From Limnobacter humi (lineage in GTDB: Bacteria; Pseudomonadota; Gammaproteobacteria; Burkholderiales; Burkholderiaceae_B), in contig NZ_JANIGO010000001.1 in assembly GCF_024518835.1 (NCBI RefSeq), forward strand, positions 310,001-374,000: a stretch of 64,000 nt of DNA, read 5' to 3'. The notes under the pieces were generated by a model. It was not told where the DNA came from. It searched no databases and saw nothing but the letters and a program-made list of their open reading frames with translations. Within the stretch, counting starts at the first letter, position 1. The number at the start of each line of letters is the position of its first letter. The translations under genes were made by a program, and so were the position numbers. Shown piece by piece: positions 1 to 9,328 of the stretch.

Positions 1-171
1 GAAATACCGGAGGGGTCCAGCATCAGTTCGCTGCTGGAGCGCCTGGAGTTACAGGGCAAACGGATTGCAGTGGAAATGAACGGCGACATCGTGCCAAAAA
101 GCCAGCATGCCCAGACGCTGCTGCAAGCTGGCGCGCAACTTGAAATTGTGGTGGCGGTGGGGGGCGGTTGA
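1..171 (+). CDS. thiS: ThiS, sulfur carrier protein for thiamine thiazole synthesis (C-terminal part only)
   Basis: The frame is open from the window edge to the TGA at 169-171, so the N-terminus lies outside. The 56 visible residues end in VAVGGG; the C-terminal Gly-Gly is the hallmark of ThiS, where it is adenylated and converted to a thiocarboxylate that donates sulfur to the thiazole ring. Preceding residues ([11 protein letters not shown]) fit the ubiquitin-like ThiS fold. thiG follows 44 bases later on the same strand, the usual partner, so this is probably one thi operon continuing from upstream. Identification is strong although the gene is truncated. Confidence 0.9.
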   Translation, partial: EIPEGSSISSLLERLELQGKRIAVEMNGDIVPKSQHAQTLLQAGAQLEIVVAVGGG

Positions 172-215
172 CACCGCCCTCGCAACACCCGCCCATTACC
201 TCAGGAGCAGTACCC

Positions 216-1022
216 ATGAACACATCCACACCCGACACCTGGCAAGTCGGTGACCGCCAGTTCTCCAGCCGCCTCTTGGTGGGCACTGGCAAATACGCCA
301 GCCTTGAACAAACGCGCGAAGCCATCACGGCGAGCGGCGCTCAAATTGTCACCGTAGCAATCCGCCGCACCAACATTGGTCAAACGGCTGGCGAACCCAG
401 TTTGCTCGATTATTTGCCGCCCAGCCAGTTCACTTACCTCCCCAACTCCGCTGGCTGTTACACCGCCGCCGATGCGGTTCGCACCCTGCGCCTGGGCCGG
501 GAACTGCTGGACGGCCACAATCTGTGCAAACTCGAAGTATTGGGCGACCCCAACAACCTGTACCCCGACATGGAAGAAACCCTTGTGGCTGCCAAAACCC
601 TGGTGGCCGACGGTTTTGATGTCATGGTGTACTGCTCGGACGACCCCATCTATGCCCGCAAACTGGAGGACGTGGGTTGCAAAGCCATCATGCCGCTGGC
701 CTCGCTCATCGGTTCTGGCATGGGTATTCTGAACCCCTGGAACATCCACCTCATTTTGGAAAAAGCACAGGTGCCCGTGATTGTGGACGCCGGTGTGGGA
801 ACAGCCTCCGATGCTGCGATCGCCATGGAAATGGGTTGTGCGGGCGTTCTGATGAACACAGCCATCGCCAAGGCGCAAAACCCTGTGGCGATGGCCCACG
901 CCATGCGTCTGGCCACAGAGGCCGGTCGGCAGGCCTTCCTGGCAGGTAGAATGCCGAAAAAGTTTTACACCGCCAGCCCCTCCTCACCCGTGGAAGGGGT
1001 GATTCAATCCAGCACAAAATGA
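216..1022 (+). CDS. thiG: ThiG, thiazole synthase
   Basis: 268 residues, normal family length. ThiG condenses deoxyxylulose 5-phosphate, dehydroglycine and ThiS thiocarboxylate to the thiazole phosphate of thiamine. The start motif [10 protein letters not shown], the VAIRR strand, the KLEVLGD segment and the phosphate-binding GVGTASDAA region are characteristic TIM-barrel features. I chose the ATG at 216 because an AGGAG lies at 203-207; the frame is open further upstream but that would run into thiS. Its stop overlaps the trmB start (ATGA at 1019-1022), so the two are translationally coupled. Confidence 0.96.
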   Translation: MNTSTPDTWQVGDRQFSSRLLVGTGKYASLEQTREAITASGAQIVTVAIRRTNIGQTAGEPSLLDYLPPSQFTYLPNSAGCYTAADAVRTLRLGRELLDGHNLCKLEVLGDPNNLYPDMEETLVAAKTLVADGFDVMVYCSDDPIYARKLEDVGCKAIMPLASLIGSGMGILNPWNIHLILEKAQVPVIVDAGVGTASDAAIAMEMGCAGVLMNTAIAKAQNPVAMAHAMRLATEAGRQAFLAGRMPKKFYTASPSSPVEGVIQSSTK

Positions 1023-1738
1023 CCCAAGACGCCAGCACGCCCGACGACAGCAACCCGTTTCGCAACAAGCACATCCGCAGTTTCGTCAAGCGGCGTGGCC
1101 ACATCTCCAGAGCGCAGGAACGCGCTGTTGAAGACGGCATGCCCAAATGGGGGCTGACCTACAACAAAACACCCATTGCTTTTGAGCAGGTGTGGGGCCG
1201 CAATGGCGCACCCAACTGGCTGGAAATTGGCTTTGGCATGGGTGAAACCACGGCAGCCATTGCCGCCGCGCACCCGCAGGTGAACTACCTCGGTGTTGAA
1301 ATTTACACGGCCGGCGTGGGGTCGCTTCTGAAAAAAATCGAAGAGCAAGGGCTGCAGAACATCCGCGTCATGTCGCACGACGTGGTGGAGGTGCTGGCCG
1401 ACATGATTCCCGATGGCAGCCTGGACAAAGTGTTGCTCTACTTTCCGGACCCCTGGCGAAAAAAGAAGCACCACAAGCGCCGCCTCATTCAACCTGAATT
1501 CGTGGCCAAACTGGCGCTGAAAATGAAGCCGGGCGGCATTTTGCATTGCGCCACAGACTGGGAAAACTATGCCCAGCACATGCTGGAGGTGTTGGACAAT
1601 GCACCCGACTGGCAGAACATGAACGGTGGCGGCTATTCCCCGCGGCCAGACGATCGGCCCCTGACCAAATTTGAAAACCGCGGCCTGAAACTGGGGCACG
1701 GCGTTTGGGACCTGCTATACAGCCGACGCACAGCCTGA
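1019..1738 (+). CDS. trmB: TrmB, tRNA (guanine-N7)-methyltransferase
   Basis: 239 residues. SAM-dependent enzyme that makes m7G46 in the variable loop of tRNAs. The SAM-binding motif LEIGFGMGE, the [17 protein letters not shown] block and the late ENRG segment with TKFE before it are diagnostic of TrmB. The start codon overlaps the thiG stop by four bases. It is unrelated to thiamine; co-transcription is probably incidental. The N-terminal 25 residues are polar and poorly conserved in this family. Confidence 0.96.
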   Translation: MTQDASTPDDSNPFRNKHIRSFVKRRGHISRAQERAVEDGMPKWGLTYNKTPIAFEQVWGRNGAPNWLEIGFGMGETTAAIAAAHPQVNYLGVEIYTAGVGSLLKKIEEQGLQNIRVMSHDVVEVLADMIPDGSLDKVLLYFPDPWRKKKHHKRRLIQPEFVAKLALKMKPGGILHCATDWENYAQHMLEVLDNAPDWQNMNGGGYSPRPDDRPLTKFENRGLKLGHGVWDLLYSRRTA

Positions 1739-1808
1739 CCCGCTTGCGGGATGTCTCGCGACACCATGCTTTGGTCTAATTGATGGGGTTGCACCTTGCC
1801 CATCGCCC

Positions 1809-3503
1809 ATGCACAAGCCACCTCATCCAGTCGAGCGCCCAGCGCTCGGTACAAGACGCGCACTGGTGTACTGCCTGTTGCCCCTCATGCTGGGCATGGG
1901 TGCTGCCTATTGGATCACTTTCCAGTGGCTGGTGCTTGGATTGATGAATGCCAACATGCCGAGCGCAGCCCTGCCACCAGCAACCCACTGGCTGGAGATG
2001 CTGGCCCTGTGCATCTTTGTTGCCATCCTGAGTCTGGTCACCTCCCGCTGGATCCAACGCATGGTGGTACAACCGTTGCAGCAACTCAGCCGCCACGCGC
2101 AGGCCATGGCGCAACAACCCGAGCCGTGGGAACCCATGCACAGCCCGGTGCGTGAAATTGTCGAATTACAGAACAGCTTCCTGAGTTTGAGTCGACAGCT
2201 GCAGGAGCGTGAGCACCAAATTCGCCAAACCGCCTACCAGGATCCCTTAACGGGCCTTGCCAACCGAACGTATTTGCTGTTGGCTCTTCGCGATCGCATC
2301 CAACGGGCTCGAGAACCAGTGACGATTGTGACGTGGAGCATCGACAATTTCGACGGCATTCAGGAGGTACTGGGCCATGACCTGGCGCAGCACCTGTTGA
2401 AAAAGGCGGCCCGGAAGGCCAGACACCTGTGCGCAGATCACATTGTGTTGGCGCGGCTGGAAGGCCCCTTGTTTGGTGCCTTGGTGCCCAGCAGTCTGTA
2501 TGCGCTCAAACCATCGCTGGAGCGCATCTTGCAATCCACCGTCCGTGTTCGCCAACACGCCCTGTCGGTTGAAGCACGGGCCGGGGTGGCACACTACCCA
2601 GCCCATGGTCACTATGCGGAAGATCTTCTGCGTGACGCCGACATGGCTCGGCAGGTGGCGGTCAAAACCCGGCGACGGGTGATTGAATTTGACCAGCGCA
2701 TGGCAGCCCGCTCAGCCGCCCGCATTGCGTTGATCGGCGAACTCAAGGCGGCGATTGCGGATGAACAGTTTTGCCTGCACTTCCAGCCCAAACTCAACCT
2801 TCGAACCAACAACATCAACCAAGCCGAGGTGCTGATTCGGTGGAACCATCCAGAGCGTGGATTGATTGCACCAGGTGGCTTTATCGAACTGGCCGAGCAG
2901 ACCGGGCTGATTCGAGACATCACCCGGTGGGTCCTGCTTCAGGTCTATGGGCTGACCCCATTGTGCCTGCGGCAAAACCTGAAGTTGTCCATGAATCTGT
3001 CGGCCATTGATCTGGAGGACCCCGACCTCCTGCAGTTTTGCAAAAACCTGCACCGCGGAAGGCCAGAGGGCACACGGCACATCACCCTGGAAATCACGGA
3101 AAGCGCCGCGATGAAAAACCCGGACCAAGCATTGGAGTTGCTAACCGGACTGGCCGAACTGGGCTTTCAGATTGCGATTGATGACTACGGCACCGGCTAC
3201 TCGTCATTGGCCTATCTCCGACGCTTTCCGGTGACGGAGTTAAAAATAGACCGGTCACTGGTGCAGGGTGCAGACCTGGATGCGGATAGCCAGATCATCC
3301 TGGAGTCCACCATCCAGATGGGCCACACCATGGGACTGGTGGTAACCACGGAAGGCGTGGAACACGATGCCGAATTCGAGGTGGTCAGAAAACTGGGCGT
3401 GGATTATGTGCAAGGTTTCTGGTTATCCCGACCCATGCCCTATGAGGAGTTTCGACTCAAACACCTCGTGGGCAATCACGACCAGTTGACCCAACCCAAC
3501 TGA
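1809..3503 (+). CDS. Membrane EAL-domain protein with degenerate GGDEF domain (probable c-di-GMP phosphodiesterase)
   Basis: 564 residues. Two hydrophobic segments (about 18-45 and 61-80) flank a short non-cytoplasmic loop and are followed by a HAMP-like helix. The GGDEF domain (about 140-295) is degenerate: the signature reads EGPLF at 218-222, so it should not synthesise c-di-GMP. The EAL domain (about 308-555) reads EVL at 340-342 but keeps the expected metal and catalytic positions: E340, N396, E428, the DDYGTGYSS loop at 458, K479, TEGVE and VQGF. I infer an active phosphodiesterase. No clear ribosome site precedes the ATG, so the start is uncertain. The 3' end overlaps convergent uppP by 28 bases. 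Confidence 0.85.
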   Translation: MHKPPHPVERPALGTRRALVYCLLPLMLGMGAAYWITFQWLVLGLMNANMPSAALPPATHWLEMLALCIFVAILSLVTSRWIQRMVVQPLQQLSRHAQAMAQQPEPWEPMHSPVREIVELQNSFLSLSRQLQEREHQIRQTAYQDPLTGLANRTYLLLALRDRIQRAREPVTIVTWSIDNFDGIQEVLGHDLAQHLLKKAARKARHLCADHIVLARLEGPLFGALVPSSLYALKPSLERILQSTVRVRQHALSVEARAGVAHYPAHGHYAEDLLRDADMARQVAVKTRRRVIEFDQRMAARSAARIALIGELKAAIADEQFCLHFQPKLNLRTNNINQAEVLIRWNHPERGLIAPGGFIELAEQTGLIRDITRWVLLQVYGLTPLCLRQNLKLSMNLSAIDLEDPDLLQFCKNLHRGRPEGTRHITLEITESAAMKNPDQALELLTGLAELGFQIAIDDYGTGYSSLAYLRRFPVTELKIDRSLVQGADLDADSQIILESTIQMGHTMGLVVTTEGVEHDAEFEVVRKLGVDYVQGFWLSRPMPYEEFRLKHLVGNHDQLTQPN

Positions 3504-4309
3504 GCCGTGGCCAAAATCAACACACCAAAGGCAATCCGATACCATGCAAATGGTTTAAAGTCGTGGCGAGATACATACTGAAGTAACCAGCGCACGCACA
3601 CATACGCGCTGATAAAACTGGTGATGGAACCCACGGCAAACAGGGGCAAATCGGCCGCGCTCAAAATGTGACGCGCCCCCCACAGTTCATACACCGACGC
3701 CGCCAACATGGTCGGCATGGCGAGAAAAAACGAAAACTGGGTGGCCGATACGCGATTCATGCCCAACCACAGGCTGCCAATGATGGTTGCACCAGACCTG
3801 GAGGTGCCAGGAATCAGCGCCAGTGCCTGAAAAAACCCCACCTTCAATGCCAGCGCTGGCGACATGTCATCCACATTCATCACCCTGGGCGCATGGCCTG
3901 GTTTGCTGGCCCAACGCTCTACCATCAAGATCAACACGCCACCCACAATAAAACTGGTGGCCACCACGGTGGGTGTGAACAGGGCCGCTTTGATGTGTTT
4001 GCCAAACAGCAAGCCAATCACAGCCGCCGGCAGAAACGCCAACACCATATTCAGGGCAAACCGATTGGCCACCGGATCACGCCCCAAACCGGTCAAGGTA
4101 GACACCACCCGCTGCTTGTATTCCAGCACCACCGCCAGAATGGCCGCCAATTGAATCACCACCTCAAACACCGAAGCTGTGGCTGGCTCAAATCGGATCA
4201 CATCGGCTGTCAAAATCAAGTGTCCGGTGGACGACACCGGTACAAACTCCGTCAAACCCTCGACCACCCCCATCATCGCTGCCTTGCCCAGCAAGAGCCA
4301 ATCCCACAT
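3476..4309 (-). CDS. uppP: UppP/BacA, undecaprenyl-diphosphatase
   Basis: 277 residues, very hydrophobic with about eight membrane segments. It dephosphorylates undecaprenyl pyrophosphate to regenerate the lipid carrier for peptidoglycan and O-antigen, with its active site facing the periplasm; overproduction of this family gives bacitracin resistance. Both signatures are visible: [15 protein letters not shown] near the N-terminus (residues 17-31) and [10 protein letters not shown] in the second half. The gene is divergent from nadB and converges on the EAL gene with a short overlap. Confidence 0.96.
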   Translation of the reverse strand: MWDWLLLGKAAMMGVVEGLTEFVPVSSTGHLILTADVIRFEPATASVFEVVIQLAAILAVVLEYKQRVVSTLTGLGRDPVANRFALNMVLAFLPAAVIGLLFGKHIKAALFTPTVVATSFIVGGVLILMVERWASKPGHAPRVMNVDDMSPALALKVGFFQALALIPGTSRSGATIIGSLWLGMNRVSATQFSFFLAMPTMLAASVYELWGARHILSAADLPLFAVGSITSFISAYVCVRWLLQYVSRHDFKPFAWYRIAFGVLILATAQLGWVNWS

Positions 4310-4408
4310 GTTGAAATCCCGTCCTGAATTGAAAGCCCCAGCATCATATCAGCGCCACGCTTCGATATGATGGCAGCAAGACCGTTCATCGAAAGCAGCA
4401 CCCTCGTC

Positions 4409-6016
4409 ATGAAACAATTCGACGTCGCCATCATTGGCAGTGGCCTGGCTGGCCTGACCACCGCCCTGCAACTGGCTGACAAACTGAAAGTCGCCATCAT
4501 TTGCAAACGCTCAGTGTCCGAGACGGCCAGCCGATGGGCGCAAGGCGGCATTGCCGCTGTCCGCGATCCGGCCGACAGTGTGGCCGAGCACGTGCAAGAC
4601 ACCCTGGTGGCCGGTGGCGGCCTCTGCGAACGGGACTCCGTGCAGTTTATTCTCGAGAACGCCTCCACCGCCATCGACTGGCTCGTTGCCCAGGGCGTGC
4701 CCTTTTCCCGGGAAGACGACAACGATGGAACCTACTCCGAGCCCAACGGCTTTCACCTGACCCGCGAGGGTGGACATAGCCGCCGGCGCATTTTGCATGT
4801 GGCCGATGCCACTGGCGATGCCGTGCAAACCACGCTGGAGGCCCTGGTTAGGAAACACCCCAACATAGAACTGTTTGAACACCACATGGTGATCGACCTC
4901 ATCACCGGTGACCGGCTGAACGAAAAGAAAGCCGGCATTCTAGGCGCCTACGTGCTGGACGAAAACACCCAGCGCGTGCTCACCCTGACCTGCCCGTACA
5001 TCGTGTTGGCTTGTGGTGGCGCAGGCAAGGTGTACAACTACACCACCAACCCCGACACGGCCACCGGCGATGGCATCGCCATGGCCTGGCGAGCTGGCTG
5101 CCGCATCGCCAACATGGAGTTCATTCAATTCCACCCCACCTGCCTGTACCACCCTTACGCCAAGAGTTTTTTGATCACCGAGGCCGTGCGGGGTGAAGGC
5201 GGCGTGCTGAAGCTGCCCGACGGTACGCGGTTCATGCCCGAGCATGACGAACGCGCCGAGTTGGCACCGCGCGATGTGGTGGCCCGTGCCATCGACTTTG
5301 AAATGAAAAAGCGGGGCCTGGACTGTGTGTATTTGGACATCAGTCACGCGCCTGCCGACAAACTCAAAAAACACTTCCCGACCATTTACAAGCGGTGCCT
5401 GGAACTGGGCATTGACATCACAAAACAAGGCATTCCTGTGGTGCCCGCTGCCCACTACACCTGCGGCGGCGTCGTGACCGACTTCAACGCCCGCACCGAC
5501 ATTCCTGGCCTGTATGCAGTGGGGGAAACCGCTTACACTGGCCTGCATGGCGCCAACCGCCTGGCCAGCAACAGCCTGCTGGAATGTGTGGTCATGGGGC
5601 AAGCCGCATCAGCCCACATTCTGAGCAAACCCAACCGCGAAACCATGGAACTGCCCGAATGGGACGAGAGCCGGGTCACCGACCCGGACGAAGAAGTGGT
5701 GATCTCCCACAACTGGGCCGAGCTGCGCCAAACCATGTGGAACTATGTGGGCATTGTGCGAACCGACAAGCGCCTGGAGCGCGCCCAGCACCGCATCAAA
5801 CTGCTGCGCGACGAAATTGCCGAGTTTTACAGCCACTTCCGTGTAAGCCGAGACCTGCTCGAACTGCGCAATTTGGTGGACGTGGCCGACCTCATCGTAA
5901 CCAGTGCGCTGAACCGCAAGGAAAGCCGGGGCCTGCATTTCAGTGCAGACTACCCGGGCACCCTGCCCCGAGCATTCCCCACCGTGTTGCAACGGCCCAA
6001 AAAGAAGTCCGCTTAA
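4409..6016 (+). CDS. nadB: NadB, L-aspartate oxidase
   Basis: 535 residues. FAD enzyme that oxidises aspartate to iminoaspartate, the first step of de novo NAD synthesis. N-terminal FAD-binding motif IIGSGLAGL, then [11 protein letters not shown], the [16 protein letters not shown] active-site region (here [12 protein letters not shown]), EFIQFHPT and [15 protein letters not shown] all match the succinate dehydrogenase/NadB flavoprotein family. The ATG at 4409 places the FAD motif at the usual distance from the start; an in-frame ATG at 4367 would add 14 residues unlike the family, and neither has a strong ribosome site. It converges with nadC-nadA, 12 bases apart. Confidence 0.95.
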   Translation: MKQFDVAIIGSGLAGLTTALQLADKLKVAIICKRSVSETASRWAQGGIAAVRDPADSVAEHVQDTLVAGGGLCERDSVQFILENASTAIDWLVAQGVPFSREDDNDGTYSEPNGFHLTREGGHSRRRILHVADATGDAVQTTLEALVRKHPNIELFEHHMVIDLITGDRLNEKKAGILGAYVLDENTQRVLTLTCPYIVLACGGAGKVYNYTTNPDTATGDGIAMAWRAGCRIANMEFIQFHPTCLYHPYAKSFLITEAVRGEGGVLKLPDGTRFMPEHDERAELAPRDVVARAIDFEMKKRGLDCVYLDISHAPADKLKKHFPTIYKRCLELGIDITKQGIPVVPAAHYTCGGVVTDFNARTDIPGLYAVGETAYTGLHGANRLASNSLLECVVMGQAASAHILSKPNRETMELPEWDESRVTDPDEEVVISHNWAELRQTMWNYVGIVRTDKRLERAQHRIKLLRDEIAEFYSHFRVSRDLLELRNLVDVADLIVTSALNRKESRGLHFSADYPGTLPRAFPTVLQRPKKKSA

Positions 6017-6028
6017 ACTGGCTTGGTT

Positions 6029-6910
6029 TTAATCCTGCACCCGCAGGGAAAAATCCACCGCGTGAATGTCTTTGGTCAAAGAACCAATCGAGATGCGGTC
6101 CACGCCAGTTTCGGCAATCGCGCGAACAGTGGACTCATTCACCCCGCCGGAAGCCTCCAAAATGGCACGGCCTGCGTTCAAGGCCACTGCGTCTCGCATC
6201 ATCTGCAAGTCAAAGTTGTCCAGCAACACCGACTTTGCCCCACCATCCAGCGCGTCCTGCAGCTCGGCCAGGCTTTCCACTTCAATCTGAACACTGACCT
6301 GCGAGGGTGCAATGCGGTGCGCCTGCTTCAACACCGCAGCAATACCACCGGCAGCAGCAATGTGATTTTCCTTGATCAAAATACCATCGTAGAGCGCCAA
6401 TCGCTGGTTTTCGCCGCCGCCCACACGCACCGCATACTTCTGCGCCAAGCGCATACCAGGCAGGGTTTTTCGGGTATCCAGAATGGCGGCTTGTGTACCT
6501 TCCACCAGCCTCACAAAATGCCGTGTGCGCGTGGCAACAGCGCTTAGCAATTGCAAGTAGTTCATCGCCGGGCGCTCAGCCGTCAACAGCGGTCGAGCCT
6601 GTGCCTCGATCTCGCAGACCACCGTGTTGGCTGCCACTTCCTCACCCTCGGCCACAGTCCAGTTCAGGTGCGCATCTGGGCACAAGGTTCGAAACACCGC
6701 CGTGAACCAGTCCTGCCCGCAGACCACCGCCGCATCCCGACACAACAGGCGTGCCGTGCAGCGCTTGCCCTCTGGCACCAGCAGCCCCGTCCAATCGGTG
6801 TTGCCCAAATCCTCGGCAATCGCATCGTGAACATTGTTCATCAATGCCAATTCAAGCGCCGGGCCAAACGATCGAAACAATTCGGAACGGTTTACTGTGC
6901 TAAGCATCAT
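6029..6910 (-). CDS. nadC: NadC, nicotinate-nucleotide pyrophosphorylase (carboxylating)
   Basis: 293 residues. Quinolinate phosphoribosyltransferase, converting quinolinate and PRPP to nicotinate mononucleotide. [10 protein letters not shown] followed by [13 protein letters not shown] and LIKENH is the family signature in the central region; the C-terminal block LEASGGVN and [11 protein letters not shown] binds phosphate. The start overlaps the stop of nadA by four bases, so nadA-nadC form a coupled operon facing nadB. Confidence 0.96.
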   Translation of the reverse strand: MMLSTVNRSELFRSFGPALELALMNNVHDAIAEDLGNTDWTGLLVPEGKRCTARLLCRDAAVVCGQDWFTAVFRTLCPDAHLNWTVAEGEEVAANTVVCEIEAQARPLLTAERPAMNYLQLLSAVATRTRHFVRLVEGTQAAILDTRKTLPGMRLAQKYAVRVGGGENQRLALYDGILIKENHIAAAGGIAAVLKQAHRIAPSQVSVQIEVESLAELQDALDGGAKSVLLDNFDLQMMRDAVALNAGRAILEASGGVNESTVRAIAETGVDRISIGSLTKDIHAVDFSLRVQD

Positions 6911-8058
6911 GCTGGCCCCACCCCCTGATGCGCCTGCTCCAGGCGCCCCTGCCCGCGAGGACCGGAAATACCATGGGTTTTCGCAAAATCCAGCATGCGG
7001 TCAATGCAGCGGTAAGCCTGCCGTCCCAATGCTGGCTCAACATGCACTTCACCCTGGCCGGAATCAAAACCGGTTTTCAACACATCGCGCAGGTTCACCA
7101 GCCCGTTCATGGCCATCCACGGGCAATGCGCGCAGCTTTTGCAGGTAGCGGAGTTACCCGCTGTGGGGGCTTCAATCAGCATTTTGTCGGGTGCAAACTG
7201 GCGCATTTTGTGCAGGATGCCGTTGTCTGTGGCCACAATAAACGTGTTCACGCCAGGGGTTTGCGTCGCGCGTATCAGCTGCGTGGTCGACCCCACCACA
7301 TCGGCCAGTTCCACCACCGCCTGCGGCGACTCTGGGTGCACCAGCACCAATGCGTCCGGGTGCTGAGCCTTGAGCATTTTCAGTTCCTCCGCCTTGAACT
7401 CGTCATGCACCAGGCAACTGCCCTGCCACAGCATCATGTCGGCACCCGTTTGGCGTTGAATGTACTGGCCCAGATGGCGGTCGGGTGCCCACAGTATTTT
7501 CTGCCCCTGCGCATGCAAGTGGCCCACAATGTCCAAGGCAATGCTGGATGTCACCATCCAGTCTGCACGCGCTTTCACCGCTGCACTGGTGTTGGCATAC
7601 ACCACCACGGTCCGGTCTGGGTGTTGATCGCAAAATGCGGCAAACTCGTCGGCTGGGCAACCCAGGTCCAACGAACAGGTGGCATCCAGATCGGGCATGA
7701 ACACCCGCTTTTCAGGATTCAAAATTTTACTGGTCTCACCCATGAAGCGAACACCCGCCACCACCAGGTTTTGATGGGCACTCTCGCGACCAAAACGCGC
7801 CATTTCCAGCGAATCAGATACACATCCACCCGTTTCCTCGGCCAAATCCTGTAGTTCAGCGTCCACGTAGTAGTGGGCCACCAACACAGCATCCCGCGCC
7901 TTGAGCAAGGCCTTAATCTCTGCCTTCAGGGCCGATTTTTCTGCGGTTGACGGTTGGGCTGGCACACGGGCCCACGCTTGAGAGGGCTTGCAACTGATCT
8001 CCGGACTGCCGTGCTCTGGAAGATCAAATTCAACCGGTTTGATGTCAATGGTGTTCAC
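6907..8058 (-). CDS. nadA: NadA, quinolinate synthase
   Basis: 383 residues, long form. Condenses iminoaspartate with dihydroxyacetone phosphate to quinolinate using an oxygen-sensitive [4Fe-4S] cluster. The conserved cysteines can be seen in [10 protein letters not shown], in [12 protein letters not shown] and in [21 protein letters not shown]-like ([11 protein letters not shown]) and the [10 protein letters not shown] block are also conserved. First gene of the nadA-nadC operon; the upstream 220 bases carry palindromes that may be regulatory. Confidence 0.96.
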   Translation of the reverse strand: MNTIDIKPVEFDLPEHGSPEISCKPSQAWARVPAQPSTAEKSALKAEIKALLKARDAVLVAHYYVDAELQDLAEETGGCVSDSLEMARFGRESAHQNLVVAGVRFMGETSKILNPEKRVFMPDLDATCSLDLGCPADEFAAFCDQHPDRTVVVYANTSAAVKARADWMVTSSIALDIVGHLHAQGQKILWAPDRHLGQYIQRQTGADMMLWQGSCLVHDEFKAEELKMLKAQHPDALVLVHPESPQAVVELADVVGSTTQLIRATQTPGVNTFIVATDNGILHKMRQFAPDKMLIEAPTAGNSATCKSCAHCPWMAMNGLVNLRDVLKTGFDSGQGEVHVEPALGRQAYRCIDRMLDFAKTHGISGPRGQGRLEQAHQGVGPA

Positions 8059-8066
8059 AACAACTC

Positions 8067-8111
8067 GCGTGTTTCCGTAAACGCAACATTTTACTCCCCC
8101 AGTGGGGGATT
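8067..8111. promoter_or_regulatory. Two palindromes in the nadA upstream region (candidate operator)
   Basis: Immediately upstream of the nadA start (8058, minus strand) are GCGTGTTTCCGTAAACGC (8067-8084; arms GTTT/AAAC) and a CCCCC-AGT-GGGGG inverted repeat (about 8096-8108). Their position fits a repressor site for NAD synthesis genes, several types of which are known in proteobacteria, but I do not recognise either motif as a particular regulator's site. Confidence 0.35.
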
Positions 8112-8205
8112 GTCCTCAGGTGAAGAATCGAATGGCAGATCGATCCACAGGTCTGAACTTTTTAGACAATTCGTCCACTTAACCAAAGCATTTTTGCGAA
8201 TGAAC

Positions 8206-8230
8206 CCCGCTGGGTGCCAGCGGGATTTTT
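8206..8230 (+). terminator. Intrinsic terminator or attenuator upstream of the secreted repeat-protein genes
   Basis: CCCGCTGG (8206-8213), loop GTG, CCAGCGGG (8217-8224), then A and five T. Perfect 8-bp stem plus T tract on the plus strand. No plus-strand gene lies just upstream (nadA is on the other strand), and the next ATG is 49 bases on. It could therefore end a short leader or small RNA transcribed toward the 8279 gene. Confidence 0.7.
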
Positions 8231-8278
8231 CAGTCGGCCTCACCGTGGCCATTGATACAACCCTGGAGAAACTTTCTC

Positions 8279-8860
8279 ATGAAAAAAACCGCCATCGCAG
8301 CGTCCCTGCTGACTGCACTGCTGTCAATCCACTCCGGCGCATTTGCCAGCTGTACCGGCACGGGCTGCGCAAGCGACATCAGTGCAGAAGTCAATTTGAA
8401 CACCGACTACAACCTGGATCCGAATCACAACGGCATTTACATCCAAGTCAACCGGGGAAATAACTCGAGCAACCTTCAATTGAACAACGTGATTGTCAAC
8501 AACAATGGCAGCCTCACGGCCAACTCCACCTCGGTGGGTAATAACATTGACGTTCAAGTCAGCCTGGGTTCAACAGTACCAGTCCGCCATGTCAGCCAAA
8601 GCAACTTTGGCGACGCCACTGCGCTCGTAACCTTGTACCAGTCGGGCAGCTCCCGGCCTGGCGAAGTGTCCCTGAATGCCACTGCAGTGGGCAATAACTT
8701 CAGCTTCAACGGCAACGGTGTCAGCCTGGCTGAGCTCTCTGTTGCCCAGTGCAATGTGGGTAACAACCTGGCCAGCGTGAACTTCAAGAACGATCCTTCC
8801 TCGCTGTCCGCCACCGCCACGGCCGTGGGTAACAGCATTTCAGTTCGCAGCGTTAAGTAA
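8279..8860 (+). CDS. Secreted repeat protein, curlin/HfaD-like candidate amyloid or anchor subunit
   Basis: 193 residues. Start chosen at the ATG of MKKTAIAAS, after GGAGA at 8264; residues 1-25 form a clean signal peptide ending AFAS. The mature part is rich in Asn, Ser, Val and Gly with little Lys/Arg. Near-repeats recur about every 22-26 residues: SVGNN (about 86), QSNFGDATA (about 106-114), AVGNN (about 137), QCNVGNN (about 158) and AVGN (about 182). The Q-x-N-x-G-(D/N)-x-A pattern resembles the curlin repeat of CsgA/CsgB, and A-T-A-V-G-N recurs in the next gene. A CsgG-family gene follows, so I infer a surface fibre or anchor protein like Caulobacter HfaD. Family membership is by pattern only. 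Confidence 0.6.
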   Translation: MKKTAIAASLLTALLSIHSGAFASCTGTGCASDISAEVNLNTDYNLDPNHNGIYIQVNRGNNSSNLQLNNVIVNNNGSLTANSTSVGNNIDVQVSLGSTVPVRHVSQSNFGDATALVTLYQSGSSRPGEVSLNATAVGNNFSFNGNGVSLAELSVAQCNVGNNLASVNFKNDPSSLSATATAVGNSISVRSVK

Positions 8861-8886
8861 GCGGGCAACGCGAGAAATGAACTTTT

Positions 8887-8928
8887 CCGCCACCAAGTCA
8901 ACTCACAGGCAAGTTGATTTGGCGGCGG
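8887..8928 (+). other. Strong hairpin between the two secreted-protein genes
   Basis: Arms CCGCCACCAAGTCAACT (8887-8903) and AGTTGATTTGGCGGCGG (8912-8928) pair at 15 of 17 positions, plus one G-T, with an 8-base loop. No T tract follows, so it is more likely to stabilise or process mRNA than to terminate. It could set different levels of the upstream and downstream products. Confidence 0.6.
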
Positions 8929-8955
8929 TTCCTTACCTCCGCCTCAAGAGATCTC

Positions 8956-9288
8956 ATGATGAAGAAAATAATCTGTGCACTGGCTCTGTGGCCTTTCGCC
9001 CACGCAGGGCTGGCTGCTGTGACATTTGAAGGCAATCCCAGTGCGATTGAAACGCCCTTGGGCATGAACAGTGTCACCGACATCGACTCAACCGTGGCCT
9101 CACGACGCGACGCCAACTTCAATCGCGTACAAGTTCAATCACCCGGTTATGGATTTGCAGCCACCGCGGTTGGCAACCTGATCAATGTTGAAAACTCCGG
9201 CAGCAACAACACGGTGACCATTTACGCCACCCAGATCAACAATGGTTCGCAGCGGGCCAGCCTGAGTGCACTCGGCAACAGCGATTAA
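8956..9288 (+). CDS. Small secreted protein, HfaA/curlin-like
   Basis: 110 residues starting MMKKIIC, with a signal peptide likely cut after about GLAA (residue 20). The start at 8956 (or 8959) follows a weak AAGAG; the frame is open upstream but without a signal sequence. The mature region contains ATAVGNLINV near residue 71 and ends QRASLSALGNS, the same ATAVGN/ALGN pattern as the preceding gene. It lies between that gene and the CsgG/HfaB-family gene, the arrangement expected of a secreted subunit with its outer-membrane exporter. HfaA of Caulobacter is the nearest analogue I can suggest; this is inference from size, motif and context. Confidence 0.6.
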   Translation: MMKKIICALALWPFAHAGLAAVTFEGNPSAIETPLGMNSVTDIDSTVASRRDANFNRVQVQSPGYGFAATAVGNLINVENSGSNNTVTIYATQINNGSQRASLSALGNSD

Positions 9289-9328
9289 GCCATCCACATT
9301 TCCGTTCAAACAAGTTCATAGGTCAACC

